A stretch of 64,000 nt of DNA from Elusimicrobiota bacterium (GTDB taxonomy: Bacteria > Elusimicrobiota > Elusimicrobia > FEN-1173): positions 310,001-374,000 of the forward strand of contig JADKIY010000001.1 in assembly GCA_016722575.1 (NCBI GenBank). Reading direction: 5' to 3'. A program made the position numbers and the translations under genes. Below the pieces are notes generated by a model, which saw nothing but the letters and a program-made list of their open reading frames with translations, ran no database searches and was not told the DNA's origin. Every line of letters begins with the position of its first letter. Position 1 is the first letter of the stretch. This document shows, one piece after another, positions 33,448 through 43,407 of the stretch.

Positions 33448-33761
33448 GGGGTTCCTCGTTTAAAGTTGACATGGATACGCATCGAAATTATCGGTATTTG
33501 TTGGGTTTATTGAAGGCGATTCGGGGAATTTCGACAAAAACAATCAACAAAATAAACGATTCTATTTCTATATATGTTTTTGTTTGTTGGGGGATTGTCT
33601 GAGGAGGAAAACAGCCGCCTGGGATGCCGCGTGGCTTATTTCCGGGTCAAATTGCCATGGGTCCCATATCCGACCGCAAGAATCGACGTGAGCGCCATCG
33701 ACCGGAACATCGAACGCCGGAACGCCGCGCCCGAAATTCGAATCCCGGGGAAAGGAATATC
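33448..33761. other. 314-bp A+T-rich intergenic region, no gene recognised
   Basis: This region lies upstream of the bacteriohemerythrin and is markedly richer in A+T than its surroundings. It contains a TTGACA at 33468 without a fitting -10. An AGGAGG at 33602-33607 lies 16 nt before an ATG (33624), but the frame from there (33624-34055) reads antisense into the MFS gene and looks like no protein. It may carry the minus-strand promoter of the hemerythrin-pilin pair. Confidence 0.6.
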
Positions 33762-35105
33762 TTAGTCGAGCTTCTCAAGCACCGCGGCGCGTTCAATCCC
33801 CGTTGCGATTTCCCGAAGGATGCCCAATTTCAAATAAATCGGCCGGATGGCCCGGCGAAGATCGGGAAGTTGGCGAAAAAACCAAAGGGCGCCGAGAACG
33901 CACCCCAGGCCCCCCAGACGAAGGGTCCAGGGAGCGCCCACGCGATCCGCCAATCCGCCGGCCAAAAGGCTTCCCAGAGGCGCCGTCCCCAAAAACGCGA
34001 AGACAAACAAACTCATGACCCGCCCGCGCTTGTCATCGTCCACGATGGTCTGTAAAACGGTGTTGCTGGCGGCCATCTGGGTCATGAAGCCAAAACCCGT
34101 GACCATCATTAAAAATAAGGAGAGCGGGAGCCGGCGCGAAAGGGAAAAGAGAATTAAACCGACGCCAAAGGTCGCCGTGGCCCAGGGGACCACCCGGGTG
34201 AGCCCGATGACCGACTTTCGCGCGGCCAACCAGAGCGCCGCCAGGAGGGCGCCCGCGCCCGCGGCGGCCATCAAAAATCCCAACGTGTGAGGCCCGCCGC
34301 CCAAAAGTTTTCCGGCAAAAATGGGAACCAGCACCGTGTAGGGAACCCCCACCAGGCTGGTCAACGCCAACAAGGCGATGATGGATCGAAGAGGCGGAAA
34401 ACCGAAGGTGTAGCGCCAGCCTTCCCGAAACTCCGCCAGGGCCGTCGTGGGGCGATTCATCGCCGGGCGCGGCGTCAAACGCATGGCCACCAGGGAGGCC
34501 AGCACCGCCACAAAGCTCACTCCATCGGCAAAAAAGCACCATCCCTCGCCCACCCACGCAATGACCACGCCGGCGATGGAAGGTCCCAAAAGACGCGCGG
34601 CGTTGAACATGGAGGAATTGAGCGCGATGGCGTTCCCTAAATTTTCTTTTTCCTCCACCAGGGAGATGACGAAGGATTGCCGGCAGGGCATTTCAAATGC
34701 GTTGATGAGGCCCTGAAGGGCGTTCAAGGCGATCAACCACCCAATGGTGATATGGCCGGTTAAAGCGAGGGCGGCCAGGGCGAAAGATTGAAGCATGGAG
34801 AAAATCTGGGTCGCGATCAGCAGCCGGTGTTTGTTCCATTGGTCGATGTAAATCCCGGCGATGGGCGAAAGCACCGCGGCCGGGATTTGGCTGGAGAACC
34901 CCACGATTCCCAGAAGCAAGGCCGAACCGGTCAGGCGATAAACCAACCACACCGTGGCGGTGTTGGTCATCCAGGTGCCGATGAGGGAAACCAATTGGCC
35001 GGCGAAAAAAAGCCGGTAGTTCCGGTATTTGAGCGTCCTCAGGAGAAACCAAAAACGGAAAGGACTCCGGCGTTGATCGGTGGTCGGCCGTTGGTCGAAG
35101 TCCAT
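33762..35105 (-). CDS. major facilitator superfamily exporter (EntS/MFS_3-like)
   Basis: A 447-residue transporter with about twelve membrane helices. The entry helix region is YRLFFAGQLVSLIGTWM, the motif-A-like loop is PIAGIYIDQWNKHRLL, and a second-half loop is DDDKRGRVMSLF. This is the EntS/MFS_3 type of proton-driven efflux protein for siderophores or drugs. The substrate is unknown. The start is ATG 35105. It is preceded by the groEL terminator region and stands alone. Confidence 0.85.
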   Translation of the reverse strand: MDFDQRPTTDQRRSPFRFWFLLRTLKYRNYRLFFAGQLVSLIGTWMTNTATVWLVYRLTGSALLLGIVGFSSQIPAAVLSPIAGIYIDQWNKHRLLIATQIFSMLQSFALAALALTGHITIGWLIALNALQGLINAFEMPCRQSFVISLVEEKENLGNAIALNSSMFNAARLLGPSIAGVVIAWVGEGWCFFADGVSFVAVLASLVAMRLTPRPAMNRPTTALAEFREGWRYTFGFPPLRSIIALLALTSLVGVPYTVLVPIFAGKLLGGGPHTLGFLMAAAGAGALLAALWLAARKSVIGLTRVVPWATATFGVGLILFSLSRRLPLSLFLMMVTGFGFMTQMAASNTVLQTIVDDDKRGRVMSLFVFAFLGTAPLGSLLAGGLADRVGAPWTLRLGGLGCVLGALWFFRQLPDLRRAIRPIYLKLGILREIATGIERAAVLEKLD

Positions 35106-35183
35106 GAGGAGATTTTACCTGTTAAAAGGATCTTCCGTCGGGCCGGCGTTCAGCTCTCGGGTCTTCGGCAAAAGGACGCCGGC

Positions 35184-35223
35184 CAAAAAAACACCGGCGG
35201 GATTCTTGGGAATCCCGCCGGTG
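35184..35223 (-). terminator. terminator downstream of groEL
   Basis: A perfect 14-bp stem, CACCGGCGGGATTC (35192-35205) with GAATCCCGCCGGTG (35210-35223) and a TTGG loop, is followed on the minus strand by seven T's. It is the first intrinsic terminator after groEL. Confidence 0.85.
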
Positions 35224-35267
35224 GCGTTGAAGTTTAAGCGCCTCGCGGCGCCGTTGATTTTAGTGGG

Positions 35268-35308
35268 ACGGATTTCTTAGAAATCCCCTCCGCCCATTCC
35301 CCCGGGCC
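35268..35308 (-). repeat. duplicated remnant of the groEL 3' end
   Basis: About 35 bp here repeat the last codons of groEL (35362-35395): minus strand GCCCGGGGGAATGGGCGGAG followed by GGGATTTCTAAGA against GGGACTTCTAAGA in the gene, including the stop codon. The two copies are separated by about 55 bp. It encodes no gene itself. Confidence 0.7.
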
Positions 35309-35364
35309 CCCTCACATCGCTACGGGGACCTGGGGCGGGCCAGAGGCCCGTGGGCGTCGGAGTC

Positions 35365-37004
<1,640 letters not shown>

Positions 37005-37018
37005 GGGATTCTCCTAAA

Positions 37019-37336
37019 TTATTTGGATTCCAAGATGCCGAGGATGTCGTCCTGATGCATGATCAGGTATTCGTCCCCGTCGATCTTGATTTCGGTGCCG
37101 GAATATTTGCCGTAGAGGATCCGGTCCCCGGCTTTGACGTCCATGGGCAGGACTTTGCCGTCGTCGGACACTTTGCCTTTGCCGGCGGCGACGATTTCGC
37201 CTTCCTGGGGCTTTTCCTTCGCGGTGTCGGGGATGATGATCCCGCCGCGTTCCTGTTTCTCTTTGTCCAAGGGCTTGACCAGCACCCGGTCGCCCAGAGG
37301 ACGGATTTTCACTTTGGTGAGAACCGCGTCAACCAT
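37019..37336 (-). CDS. groS: co-chaperonin GroES
   Basis: The 105-residue GroEL lid. It has KVKIRPLGDRVLVKPLDKE, the mobile loop region ERGGIIIPDTAKEKPQEG and a C-terminal DGDEYLIMHQDDILGILE. ATG 37336 is preferred, with GGAGG upstream; the frame extends eight residues further. It is the first gene of the groES-groEL operon, controlled by the promoter and CIRCE-like site at 37465-37520. Confidence 0.95.
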   Translation of the reverse strand: MVDAVLTKVKIRPLGDRVLVKPLDKEKQERGGIIIPDTAKEKPQEGEIVAAGKGKVSDDGKVLPMDVKAGDRILYGKYSGTEIKIDGDEYLIMHQDDILGILESK

Positions 37337-37464
37337 GCTAGTTTCCTCCATTGCTGGCAATCAGTTAAACCGATTGCTAATTAAATTTCGAATAAAATGC
37401 CACGGACCCCGGAGGGCCTTGTGGCTCTTTTCCGTCGATAAATGGCCGGTTCGGGAACTCAAAA

Positions 37465-37491
37465 CCAGCACTCTCGCTCGGTGTGTGATAA
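37465..37491 (-). promoter_or_regulatory. CIRCE-like heat-shock operator (HrcA site)
   Basis: Minus strand TTATCACAC-N9-GAGTGCTGG against consensus TTAGCACTC-N9-GAGTGCTAA: seven of nine bases match in each arm and the 9-bp spacing is exact. It lies directly after the -10 of the groES promoter, where CIRCE normally sits. The HrcA repressor is not in the window. Confidence 0.7.
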
Positions 37492-37520
37492 TTCTAGTTG
37501 ATTTGGAGGACGGTTGTCAA
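37491..37520 (-). promoter_or_regulatory. groESL promoter
   Basis: Minus-strand TTGACA (37520-37515), an 18-bp spacer and TAGAAT (37496-37491). The CIRCE-like site follows, overlapping the last -10 base. The leader to groES is about 150 nt. Confidence 0.75.
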
Positions 37521-37523
37521 TGG

Positions 37524-37970
37524 TTACCAAAGGCTCCAGGTCACGTTTTTGGAGTCGGTGTGGGTGCAGTTGAGGCGCACGATGTGGTCCACGAGGCTGT
37601 AGTGCCAGGCGACGCCCAGGTCGGAAAACCAATCGTCCACGCAGCAAGGCACGCCGGCGCTCGCAATAAGATTTCCCCGGTGACGACCGGATGCGATGGT
37701 TCGCGGCATTTCAACGTAAGGCAGTTCCCCCAAATAACGAGGCACCAGCGGCGACCCCGTGGCCAAAAAACCAACCGGATACGCCCCCTCGTTGTCGGCG
37801 TAATACAAATTCATCGCGCTTGTCATCGTCCCCAACTTCCCCCGGGCGGCCGCCTCCTTCGATTTGTCCACGAGATTGGCGAATTTCGGGATGGCGATGG
37901 CCGCCAGGAGGCCGACGATGGCGACCACGAGCATCAGTTCGATTAAGGTAAATCCCCGTGGCACTTTCAA
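37524..37970 (-). CDS. type IV pilin-like protein (copy 4)
   Basis: A 148-residue prepilin: leader MKVPRG, cleavage before FTLIELMLVVAIVGLLAAIAIP, then KSKEAAARGKLGTMTSAMNLYYADNEGAYP. It ends NCTHTDSKNVTWSLW. The start is TTG 37970, which overlaps the stop of the preceding pilin as TTGA; GGAG lies 5 nt before it inside that gene's end. The longer frame to 38081 would run antisense-like through the neighbour and is not credible. Two adjacent cysteines (VPCCVDD) are unusual for the set. Confidence 0.85.
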   Translation of the reverse strand: MKVPRGFTLIELMLVVAIVGLLAAIAIPKFANLVDKSKEAAARGKLGTMTSAMNLYYADNEGAYPVGFLATGSPLVPRYLGELPYVEMPRTIASGRHRGNLIASAGVPCCVDDWFSDLGVAWHYSLVDHIVRLNCTHTDSKNVTWSLW

Positions 37971-38422
37971 AATAAACTCCACGTGGAGCCTTTGCTGTCG
38001 GTGTGATCGCAGTGGACGGCGAATTGTCCGTTGTCGGATAACATCCAAGCGGTGGGGCCTAGCACGTCCGCCCATTCCCAAATCGGCCCTGGGCCTCCCA
38101 CCGTGACCAAATTGTTGGCGGGATGCGCCCCGGGATTCGTCGGAATGGTGATCGCCGGAACGGCGTCGATGTATCTTGGGACCAAGGAGTTCAATTCAAA
38201 AAAACCGTCCACCGCGGGGTAAATGCCGGCGTTGTCTGCATAGTAAATGTTAATAGCGCTGCGGATGGATCCAATTTGTCCGCGAATGGCGGCTTCGCGC
38301 GCCTTGATAACCAGGTTCGAAAATTTCGGGATCGCGATGGCCGCCAGGAGGCCGATGATGGCGACCACGATCATCAGTTCGATTAAGGTGAACCCTTTGA
38401 ATTTGAGCGGTTTTGGTTTCAC
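37967..38422 (-). CDS. type IV pilin-like protein (copy 5)
   Basis: A 151-residue prepilin: leader MKPKPLKFKG, cleavage before FTLIELMIVVAIIGLLAAIAIP, then KAREAAIRGQIGSIRSAINIYYADNAGIYP. It ends HCDHTDSKGSTWSLF. The start is a GTG at 38422; AAGG lies immediately before it, closer than usual. It is the first gene of a two-pilin operon with copy 4. The hydrophobic helix and family body are almost identical to copy 4, so the pair arose by duplication. Confidence 0.88.
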   Translation of the reverse strand: MKPKPLKFKGFTLIELMIVVAIIGLLAAIAIPKFSNLVIKAREAAIRGQIGSIRSAINIYYADNAGIYPAVDGFFELNSLVPRYIDAVPAITIPTNPGAHPANNLVTVGGPGPIWEWADVLGPTAWMLSDNGQFAVHCDHTDSKGSTWSLF

Positions 38423-38455
38423 ACCTTAAGCATGGCGCCAGGAAAGCTAAATTCA

Positions 38456-38486
38456 ACAAAACCACCCCCCAAGAGGGGTGGATTTT
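38456..38486 (-). terminator. terminator of the Old Yellow Enzyme gene
   Basis: A hairpin CCACCCC (38462-38468) with GGGGTGG (38475-38481), followed on the minus strand by TTTTGTT. On the plus side ATTTTT follows, so it may act in both directions. Confidence 0.6.
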
Positions 38487-38507
38487 TCGTAAACGGGAAT
38501 GAATAAC

Positions 38508-39593
38508 TTAGTTTTGTGTTGATAAAACGGGATAATCCGTGTATCCCTTGGCCGAACCGCCGTAAAAGGCGCCCGTGTCCGGGGCGTTCAGCGGGGCGTT
38601 GGTTTCCAGCCGCTTCGGCAGGTCCGGGTTAGCCAAAAAGGGCACGCCGAAGGCCACCAGGTCGGCGATGCCTTTGCTCAGAACTTCTTCGGCCCGGGCT
38701 TTGTCATACCCCGCGTTCACGATGAGCGGGCGGCGGGTGTGGGATCGGAAGGTCGCGGCGGGAAGGTGGGCGCCCCGTGGCGGACATCGTCCGCCGTGGT
38801 TTCCCCTCAGGTGGATGAAGGCCACGCCCCGGCGGTCCAATTCCCGAATCGCGTAGGAAAAAGTCCCCACCGTATCGGAATCGGCCATGTCGTTAAAAGT
38901 GCCCCCGGGCGAAAGCCGGACGCCCACCCGGTCCTTGTCCCAGGCTTGAATGGCCGCGTCGGTGACTTCCAAAAGCAATCGGGCCCGATTTTCCGCCGAT
39001 CCGCCGTATCGGTCCGTCCGCTTGTTGCTGCCGTCCCGGAGGAATTGATCCAGCAGGTAACCGTTGGCCCCGTGGATTTCCACTCCGTCAAATCCGGCCT
39101 TTTTGGCATTCAGGGTGGCCTGGCGGTAGGCGTTGACGATTCCGGGGAGTTCTTCCAGGGCGAGCGCCCGAGGGGTCTCGTAGGGTTTGGGGCCCTGGGG
39201 CGTATAAACGGTGCCTTTGGGGGCGATGGCCGAGGGAGCCACGGGAAGGGCGCCCTTCGGTTGAAAGAGGGAATGGGAAATCCGGCCCACGTGCCACAGC
39301 TGAATCACGATCCGTCCACCCGCCCGATGGACCGCGGAGGTGATTTTGGCCCATCCGGCCACCTGGGCCTCGCTGTAAATGCCCGGTGTGTTGGCGTAGC
39401 CCTGTCCTTCGGGGCAAACCTGGGAGGCTTCGGTGATGATCAAGCCGGCCGAGGCCCGTTGGGCGTAGTATTCCGCCATGAGGTCCGTCGGGACGTTTCC
39501 TTCCGCGGCGCGGCAGCGGGTCATGGGCGCCATGACCAGGCGGTTGGGCAAGGCCAAGGGCCCCAGATTGAATTTTGAGAAAAGCATGGACAT
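38508..39593 (-). CDS. alkene reductase of the Old Yellow Enzyme family (NemA-like)
   Basis: A 361-residue FMN-dependent TIM-barrel reductase for activated alkenes or nitro compounds. Features are PLALPNRLVMAPMTRCRA, the active-site pair in GVEIHGANGYLLDQFL (His/Asn), RTDRYGGS, and the C-terminal PLIVNAGYDKARAE phosphate-binding part. An odd stretch (HLRGNHGGRCPPRGAHLP) fits the family poorly. In another frame the same DNA reads HLRGETTADDVRHGAPTFP, family-like, so a pair of small indels at homopolymers near 38760-38815 is suspected. ATG 39593 has AGGAGG upstream. Confidence 0.88.
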   Translation of the reverse strand: MSMLFSKFNLGPLALPNRLVMAPMTRCRAAEGNVPTDLMAEYYAQRASAGLIITEASQVCPEGQGYANTPGIYSEAQVAGWAKITSAVHRAGGRIVIQLWHVGRISHSLFQPKGALPVAPSAIAPKGTVYTPQGPKPYETPRALALEELPGIVNAYRQATLNAKKAGFDGVEIHGANGYLLDQFLRDGSNKRTDRYGGSAENRARLLLEVTDAAIQAWDKDRVGVRLSPGGTFNDMADSDTVGTFSYAIRELDRRGVAFIHLRGNHGGRCPPRGAHLPAATFRSHTRRPLIVNAGYDKARAEEVLSKGIADLVAFGVPFLANPDLPKRLETNAPLNAPDTGAFYGGSAKGYTDYPVLSTQN

Positions 39594-39648
39594 GAAATCC
39601 TCCTCTAAGTGTCTCTACAACAACGCGACACGGAGAAAATGGTTCCCG

Positions 39649-39692
39649 CCAAAAAAAAGGCCCGCCCCGGAGAAAAACCCCGGACGGGCCCC
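39649..39692 (-). terminator. terminator after the DUF481 gene
   Basis: Minus strand: GGGGCCCGTCCGGGG, a TTTTT-containing loop, CCGGGGCGGGCC, then an eight-T run. It lies 12 bp past the DUF481 stop codon. Confidence 0.65.
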
Positions 39693-39703
39693 GTTGAAGC
39701 GGT

Positions 39704-40415
39704 TTAGTAATTAATAATCAACGAAACGGCCGTCAGCGAATCGCTTTTGGCGAAGGTCGGCGGGGGAAGGTTTCGGAATTTCCAACCGTAGGACACCTTG
39801 AGCGACAGGTTTGTCGACAAGGACGCGATCAACGCCGTTTCCGTGTTGACCCGGTAGTCCCGGCTTTCCTTGAAGTTGTGGAGGTATTCGGCGTCCTGAC
39901 TGAAATCCGCCGTCGCCGACAACTTCCGGATGCTTCGCGTAGCCCCGGCCCGAGCCGAACTTGGTGCGTCCCGCGGTCTTCACCCGTTGTTCGTTGATAC
40001 CCGCCGCCCAGCTCCGCCAGCAAGCTGTCGGTGTCGGTTTTCCAGAATTCGCGACCCAAACCGCCCGACACGTCGTAGCGGTGATCAAAGCCCGCGAAGG
40101 TGTTCCGTTCCCATTGGAACTTTTCGAAGGCGTAATTGCGGTCGTGAATTTTGCATGGAGCTTTTCGCCCGCGTAATACTGTTCGGCGGTACGTTCGCCC
40201 TTGCTTTTGGTGTTGAGGGAACCGGCCGGAAGCTCGATCAGGAAGCGCCCCGTGGTCCAGCTGAACAAGTTCGACGCGCCGATCGTGGTCGATTTGGTGT
40301 TTCCGTTGGCGCTCAGGTAGCTAAGCTGGGCCTGATCTTTCCAGGGCTTGGCGTCGTCGGCCCAAAGGGCCGCGGTGGAAAGAAGCGCCAGGGCGATCGT
40401 CGGGATTTTGCGCAT
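39704..40415 (-). pseudogene. DUF481 (YdiY-like) outer-membrane protein gene, frameshifted
   Basis: Family parts occur in order but in three frames. First come a Sec signal (KIPTIALALLSTAALWA) and QLSYLSANGNTKSTTIGASNLF, then TAEQYYAGEK. After a break near 40155 comes DRNYAFEKFQWERNTFAGFD and HRYDVSGGLGREFW. Near 40010 it returns to the first frame (NEQRVKTAGRTKFGSGRGYA). Near 39930 it shifts again to TADFSQDAEYLHNFKESRDY and the terminal strands. DUF481 proteins are salt-induced outer-membrane barrels. The pieces join to one ordinary protein, so sequencing errors or recent decay both fit. It shares its strand and spacing with the OmpA gene upstream. Confidence 0.8.
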
Positions 40416-40425
40416 GAAAGCCCCC

Positions 40426-41595
40426 TTATTTCTTCACGGCCGAGACGGTGGCGACCACCCGGCGGTTCTGGGCGCGTCCGGCGGCGGTGGCGTTGTCGGC
40501 GATGGGTTTGGCGTCGCCGAAGCCCGTGGCGGTCACCCGGGCGGGATCGACGGCGAATTTCTCAACGAGGACCTTCCGGACGGCGTCGGCCCGGCGCTGG
40601 GACAAGGGTTGGCTGGTGGCGGGATTGCCGGCGTTGTCGGTGTGGCCTTCAATGACCACGGTCGCCCCGGGGAAGCGGGCCAGGAAGTCCGCCACTTTTT
40701 TGATCGGCGCGTCGAATTCGGGCTTCACCACGGCCTGGCTGGGGTCGAACTTGATGTCGAGGTTCACGCTCACGGTTTCGGTGGGGCAGCCTTCGGCGTT
40801 CACCAGTTGCCCGGCGGGGGTGTTGGGGCACTTATCGTCGTTGTCCGACACGCCGTCGTTGTCGGAATCCCGGGGACAGCCGTTGGCGTTCACCGCGACG
40901 CCGCGGGCGGTGCCGGGGCATTGATCCAAGGCGTCGGCCACGCCGTCGCCGTCCGCGTCCGGCGCGGGAAGAGCCGCAACGGCTTTTTCAACGGGGGCGG
41001 ATTGAACCACCGGAGGGGCCGCGGGTTCCGCCGCGGGACCCGCGGGCAGAAACACGTTGGCCATCAAACCGGCCGAAAAAAGCGTGCCTTCCGTCGTGCC
41101 GTTGGAATGGCGGTTGGCCACGTGGTGCGCCCGGATCAACGCGCCCACGCTGAAGCCGCGGCAGACGAAATATTCCAACCCGCCGCCGGCCTGGACAGCC
41201 AAGGCGGTGCGGCGGGAAACGTCCATCCGGCGCAAATCCGCCACGCCGGCGCCGACCACCCAGAAGGGGGTGAGGCGGCGATCGGCGGACACCGAATGCC
41301 AGAGGTTCAAAGTGACGGGCTGAACGATGGACCGTCCGGCGGCCGCGGCGCCCTTGGGCTTCAATTGAAGGTTGTCGTAGCCCAACATCAATTCGTTCTT
41401 TTTGGAGAAACCGAACCGGAGCCAAGCCGATCCGAAAACATCGGCGTCGGTTCCCCGGCGAAGGGATTTTCGCGCGTAGGCGTCGTTCAAGCCCAAGGCG
41501 CCGCCGAGGCCGAGACGCCCGGTGGCGTCCTCGGCTTGAAGGCCGGTCAGGGCCAGGGGGAAAATAAGAGCCAGCAATGCGATAAGACGTTTCAT
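40426..41595 (-). CDS. OmpA-family protein with thrombospondin type 3 repeats (copy 1)
   Basis: The 389-residue protein has a Sec signal (RLIALLALIFPLALTGLQA), then an N-terminal region of about 190 residues that looks like an eight-stranded barrel. A Pro/Ala linker is followed by two Ca-binding TSP3 repeats (DADGDGVADALDQCP, DSDNDGVSDNDDKCP). The C-terminal OmpA domain binds peptidoglycan (IEGHTDNAGNPATSQPLSQR, ending in a conserved Asn-Arg-Arg). It anchors the outer membrane to the cell wall. AAGGAG precedes ATG 41595. It lies beside mscL and a second, frameshifted copy. Confidence 0.92.
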   Translation of the reverse strand: MKRLIALLALIFPLALTGLQAEDATGRLGLGGALGLNDAYARKSLRRGTDADVFGSAWLRFGFSKKNELMLGYDNLQLKPKGAAAAGRSIVQPVTLNLWHSVSADRRLTPFWVVGAGVADLRRMDVSRRTALAVQAGGGLEYFVCRGFSVGALIRAHHVANRHSNGTTEGTLFSAGLMANVFLPAGPAAEPAAPPVVQSAPVEKAVAALPAPDADGDGVADALDQCPGTARGVAVNANGCPRDSDNDGVSDNDDKCPNTPAGQLVNAEGCPTETVSVNLDIKFDPSQAVVKPEFDAPIKKVADFLARFPGATVVIEGHTDNAGNPATSQPLSQRRADAVRKVLVEKFAVDPARVTATGFGDAKPIADNATAAGRAQNRRVVATVSAVKK

Positions 41596-41622
41596 GGAGA
41601 ACTCCTTCATGGTTTTAAAAGC

Positions 41623-42045
41623 TTAAGCGATGACGCTGGTGCAATGGCCGCATTTTTTCGCGGCGATGGGAACGGTGAGCAGGCACTGGGGGCAGGCTTT
41701 TTCCGTCGGGGCGGGGGCCGCGACGGGCTCTTTTTTCTTGAGGCTGTTCATGATCTTGACGACGACAAAGATCGCAAACGCCACGATGACGAAATCCACG
41801 CAGGTGGTGACGAAGGCCCCGTAATTGAGCGACACGGCCTTGGCGCCTTCCGCGGCGGGCTTGAGCGTCACGGCTTTGTCCGTGAAGTCCACGCCGCCGG
41901 TCAGCATGCCCAGGGGGGGCATGACCACGTCGTTCAAAAAGGACGACACCACCTTGCCGAAGGCGCCGCCGATCACGACGCCCACCGCCATGTCGACCAC
42001 GTTGCCGCGCATGGCGAATTCCTTGAATTCTTTGACGAGAGACAT
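41623..42045 (-). CDS. mscL: large-conductance mechanosensitive channel with C-terminal zinc ribbon
   Basis: The 140-residue protein opens at high membrane tension to release solutes. It has the MscL signature EFAMRGNVVDMAVGVVIGGAF, the VVSSFLNDVVMPPLG pore-helix region, and TM2 (TTCVDFVIVAFAIFVVVKIMNSL). A zinc-ribbon-like tail with two CxxC pairs (CPQC, CGHC) is not part of the E. coli protein. GGAGGAAG precedes ATG 42045. The setting between two OmpA genes suggests envelope or osmotic stress control. Confidence 0.93.
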   Translation of the reverse strand: MSLVKEFKEFAMRGNVVDMAVGVVIGGAFGKVVSSFLNDVVMPPLGMLTGGVDFTDKAVTLKPAAEGAKAVSLNYGAFVTTCVDFVIVAFAIFVVVKIMNSLKKKEPVAAPAPTEKACPQCLLTVPIAAKKCGHCTSVIA

Positions 42046-42130
42046 GTCTTCCTCCAACAGTTTTTTAAAAAAAATCCCGCGGCGCCGGGTTCCGCCCCGC
42101 GTCCGAAATCGTTGTTTTTGTTGCGGGAGA

Positions 42131-43303
42131 TTATTTTTTCGTGGCCGACAGGGTGGCGATGACGCGGCGATTGGCCGCGCGTCCGTCCGGCGTTTTGTTG
42201 TTGGCGATGGGGCGCGTGTCTCCGTAGCCTTTGGCGGTCACGCGTCCGGGCGCCACGTGGAACTTGGCCACGAGAACTTGGCGCACCGCGTCGGCCCGCC
42301 GCTGGGAGAGCGGAAGGCTCGTGGCGGGGTTCCCCGCGTTATCGGTGTGGCCTTCAATGACGACCGTGGTGTTGGGGAACCGGGCCATAAAATCGGCCAC
42401 TTTGCCGATTTGTTCGTCGAAGGCGGGTTTGACGGCGAATTGGCCCGCGTCGAATTTGATGTCCAGCGTCACGCTCACGGTTTCGGCCGGGCAGCCGGCG
42501 CTGTTCACCAGGGCCCCCGCCGGGTGTTGGGACAGGCGTCCAAATCGTCCAGCACGCCGTCCCCGTCCGAGTCCTTGGGGCAGCCGAAGGCGTCGACGGT
42601 TTGTCCTTCGGGGGTGTCCGGGCAGTTGTCCTGGAGATCGGACACGCCGTCCCCGTCGGTGTCCTGGGCGATCACCGCGGTCGGGTGGGAATAGACGGGC
42701 GTCACGTTGGGCGGGGGCGCGGCCGCGGGCGTCGCCAATACTTTTTGGGCGCCCCGGCCGCAGTAGAAAAAAGAGGTGTAGGTGAGGGCCACGGAGGCCG
42801 CGCTGGTTTTGGGAGCGTAACGGCCGTTGGACAGGAGGTGGTGGTAATTCAGTTGAAGCCCCAAGGTGGACTTGGCGCCCACGTAGCGCTCCAGTCCCAA
42901 ACCGAGTTTGGCCACCGGTTGGACGACATCGGGTCGCACGGCGCCCGGGGCGTGGACGAAAGCGGCGCCGCCCGCCAACACGAAATAGGGGGCCCAATCC
43001 TCCGGACGATTCAGCGGTTGAAGAACGCCCAGAGTCAGGGCGCGCGCGCGAATCCCGGTGCGCGCGGAACTTCCGGCGGCCGACAGGCCGTCCAGGGCGG
43101 CGATCAACTCGGTGTTGGACCCGATGCCTTCCCGCACCCATCCGGAAAGATAGAGGTCCGCCCCGGTGTCTTTTTGGACGCGGCGGGGAAAGGACATCGC
43201 CGTAGCCCACGGCGCCGCCCACGCCCCAACGTTCCCGGATGTCTTGGGCGAAAAGGGGAAAACCGATGAAAATCAAAACAAGCGGGAAAAGGGATCTGCG
43301 CAT
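42131..43303 (-). pseudogene. OmpA-family protein with TSP3 repeats (copy 2), two frameshifts
   Basis: It starts at ATG 43303 (GGAG upstream) with a Sec signal (RSLFPLVLIFIGFPLFA), then RERWGVGGAVGYGD. Near 43195 the frame shifts and continues FPRRVQKDTGADLYLSGW through a barrel to TDGDGVSDLQDNCPDTP and DSDGDGVLDDLDACPNT. Near 42523 one C is missing in a C-run. The original frame then resumes with PAGALVNSAGCPAET and the OmpA domain (IEGHTDNAGNPATSLPLSQR). Repaired length is about 391 codons, parallel to copy 1 in every domain. It is a paralogue of copy 1 and probably intact in vivo. Confidence 0.82.
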
Positions 43304-43377
43304 GGGAGCTCCTCGGCCGAAAACCACCGACGAGATTTTAGCGAACTTCCGGGGGGAAGGGAAGCCCCACGTCCGCG

Positions 43378-43403
43378 CGCCCCGGCCGATGTCGGCCGGG
43401 GCG
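43378..43403 (-). terminator. hairpin 3' of catalase
   Basis: A 12-bp perfect stem CGCCCCGGCCGA / TCGGCCGGGGCG begins 4 bp after the catalase stop. No T-run follows, so it may be an mRNA 3' stabiliser or weak terminator. Its twin is at 44944-44969. Confidence 0.55.
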
Positions 43404-43407
43404 GCGA

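Noticed and set aside
33468..33765. A promoter (TTGACA) and small ORFs (33574-33765, 33624-34055) upstream of hemerythrin
   Set aside because: No fitting -10 for the TTGACA in the plus direction; the small ORFs lack a suitably spaced ribosome binding site and run antisense to the MFS gene or have an unlikely composition.
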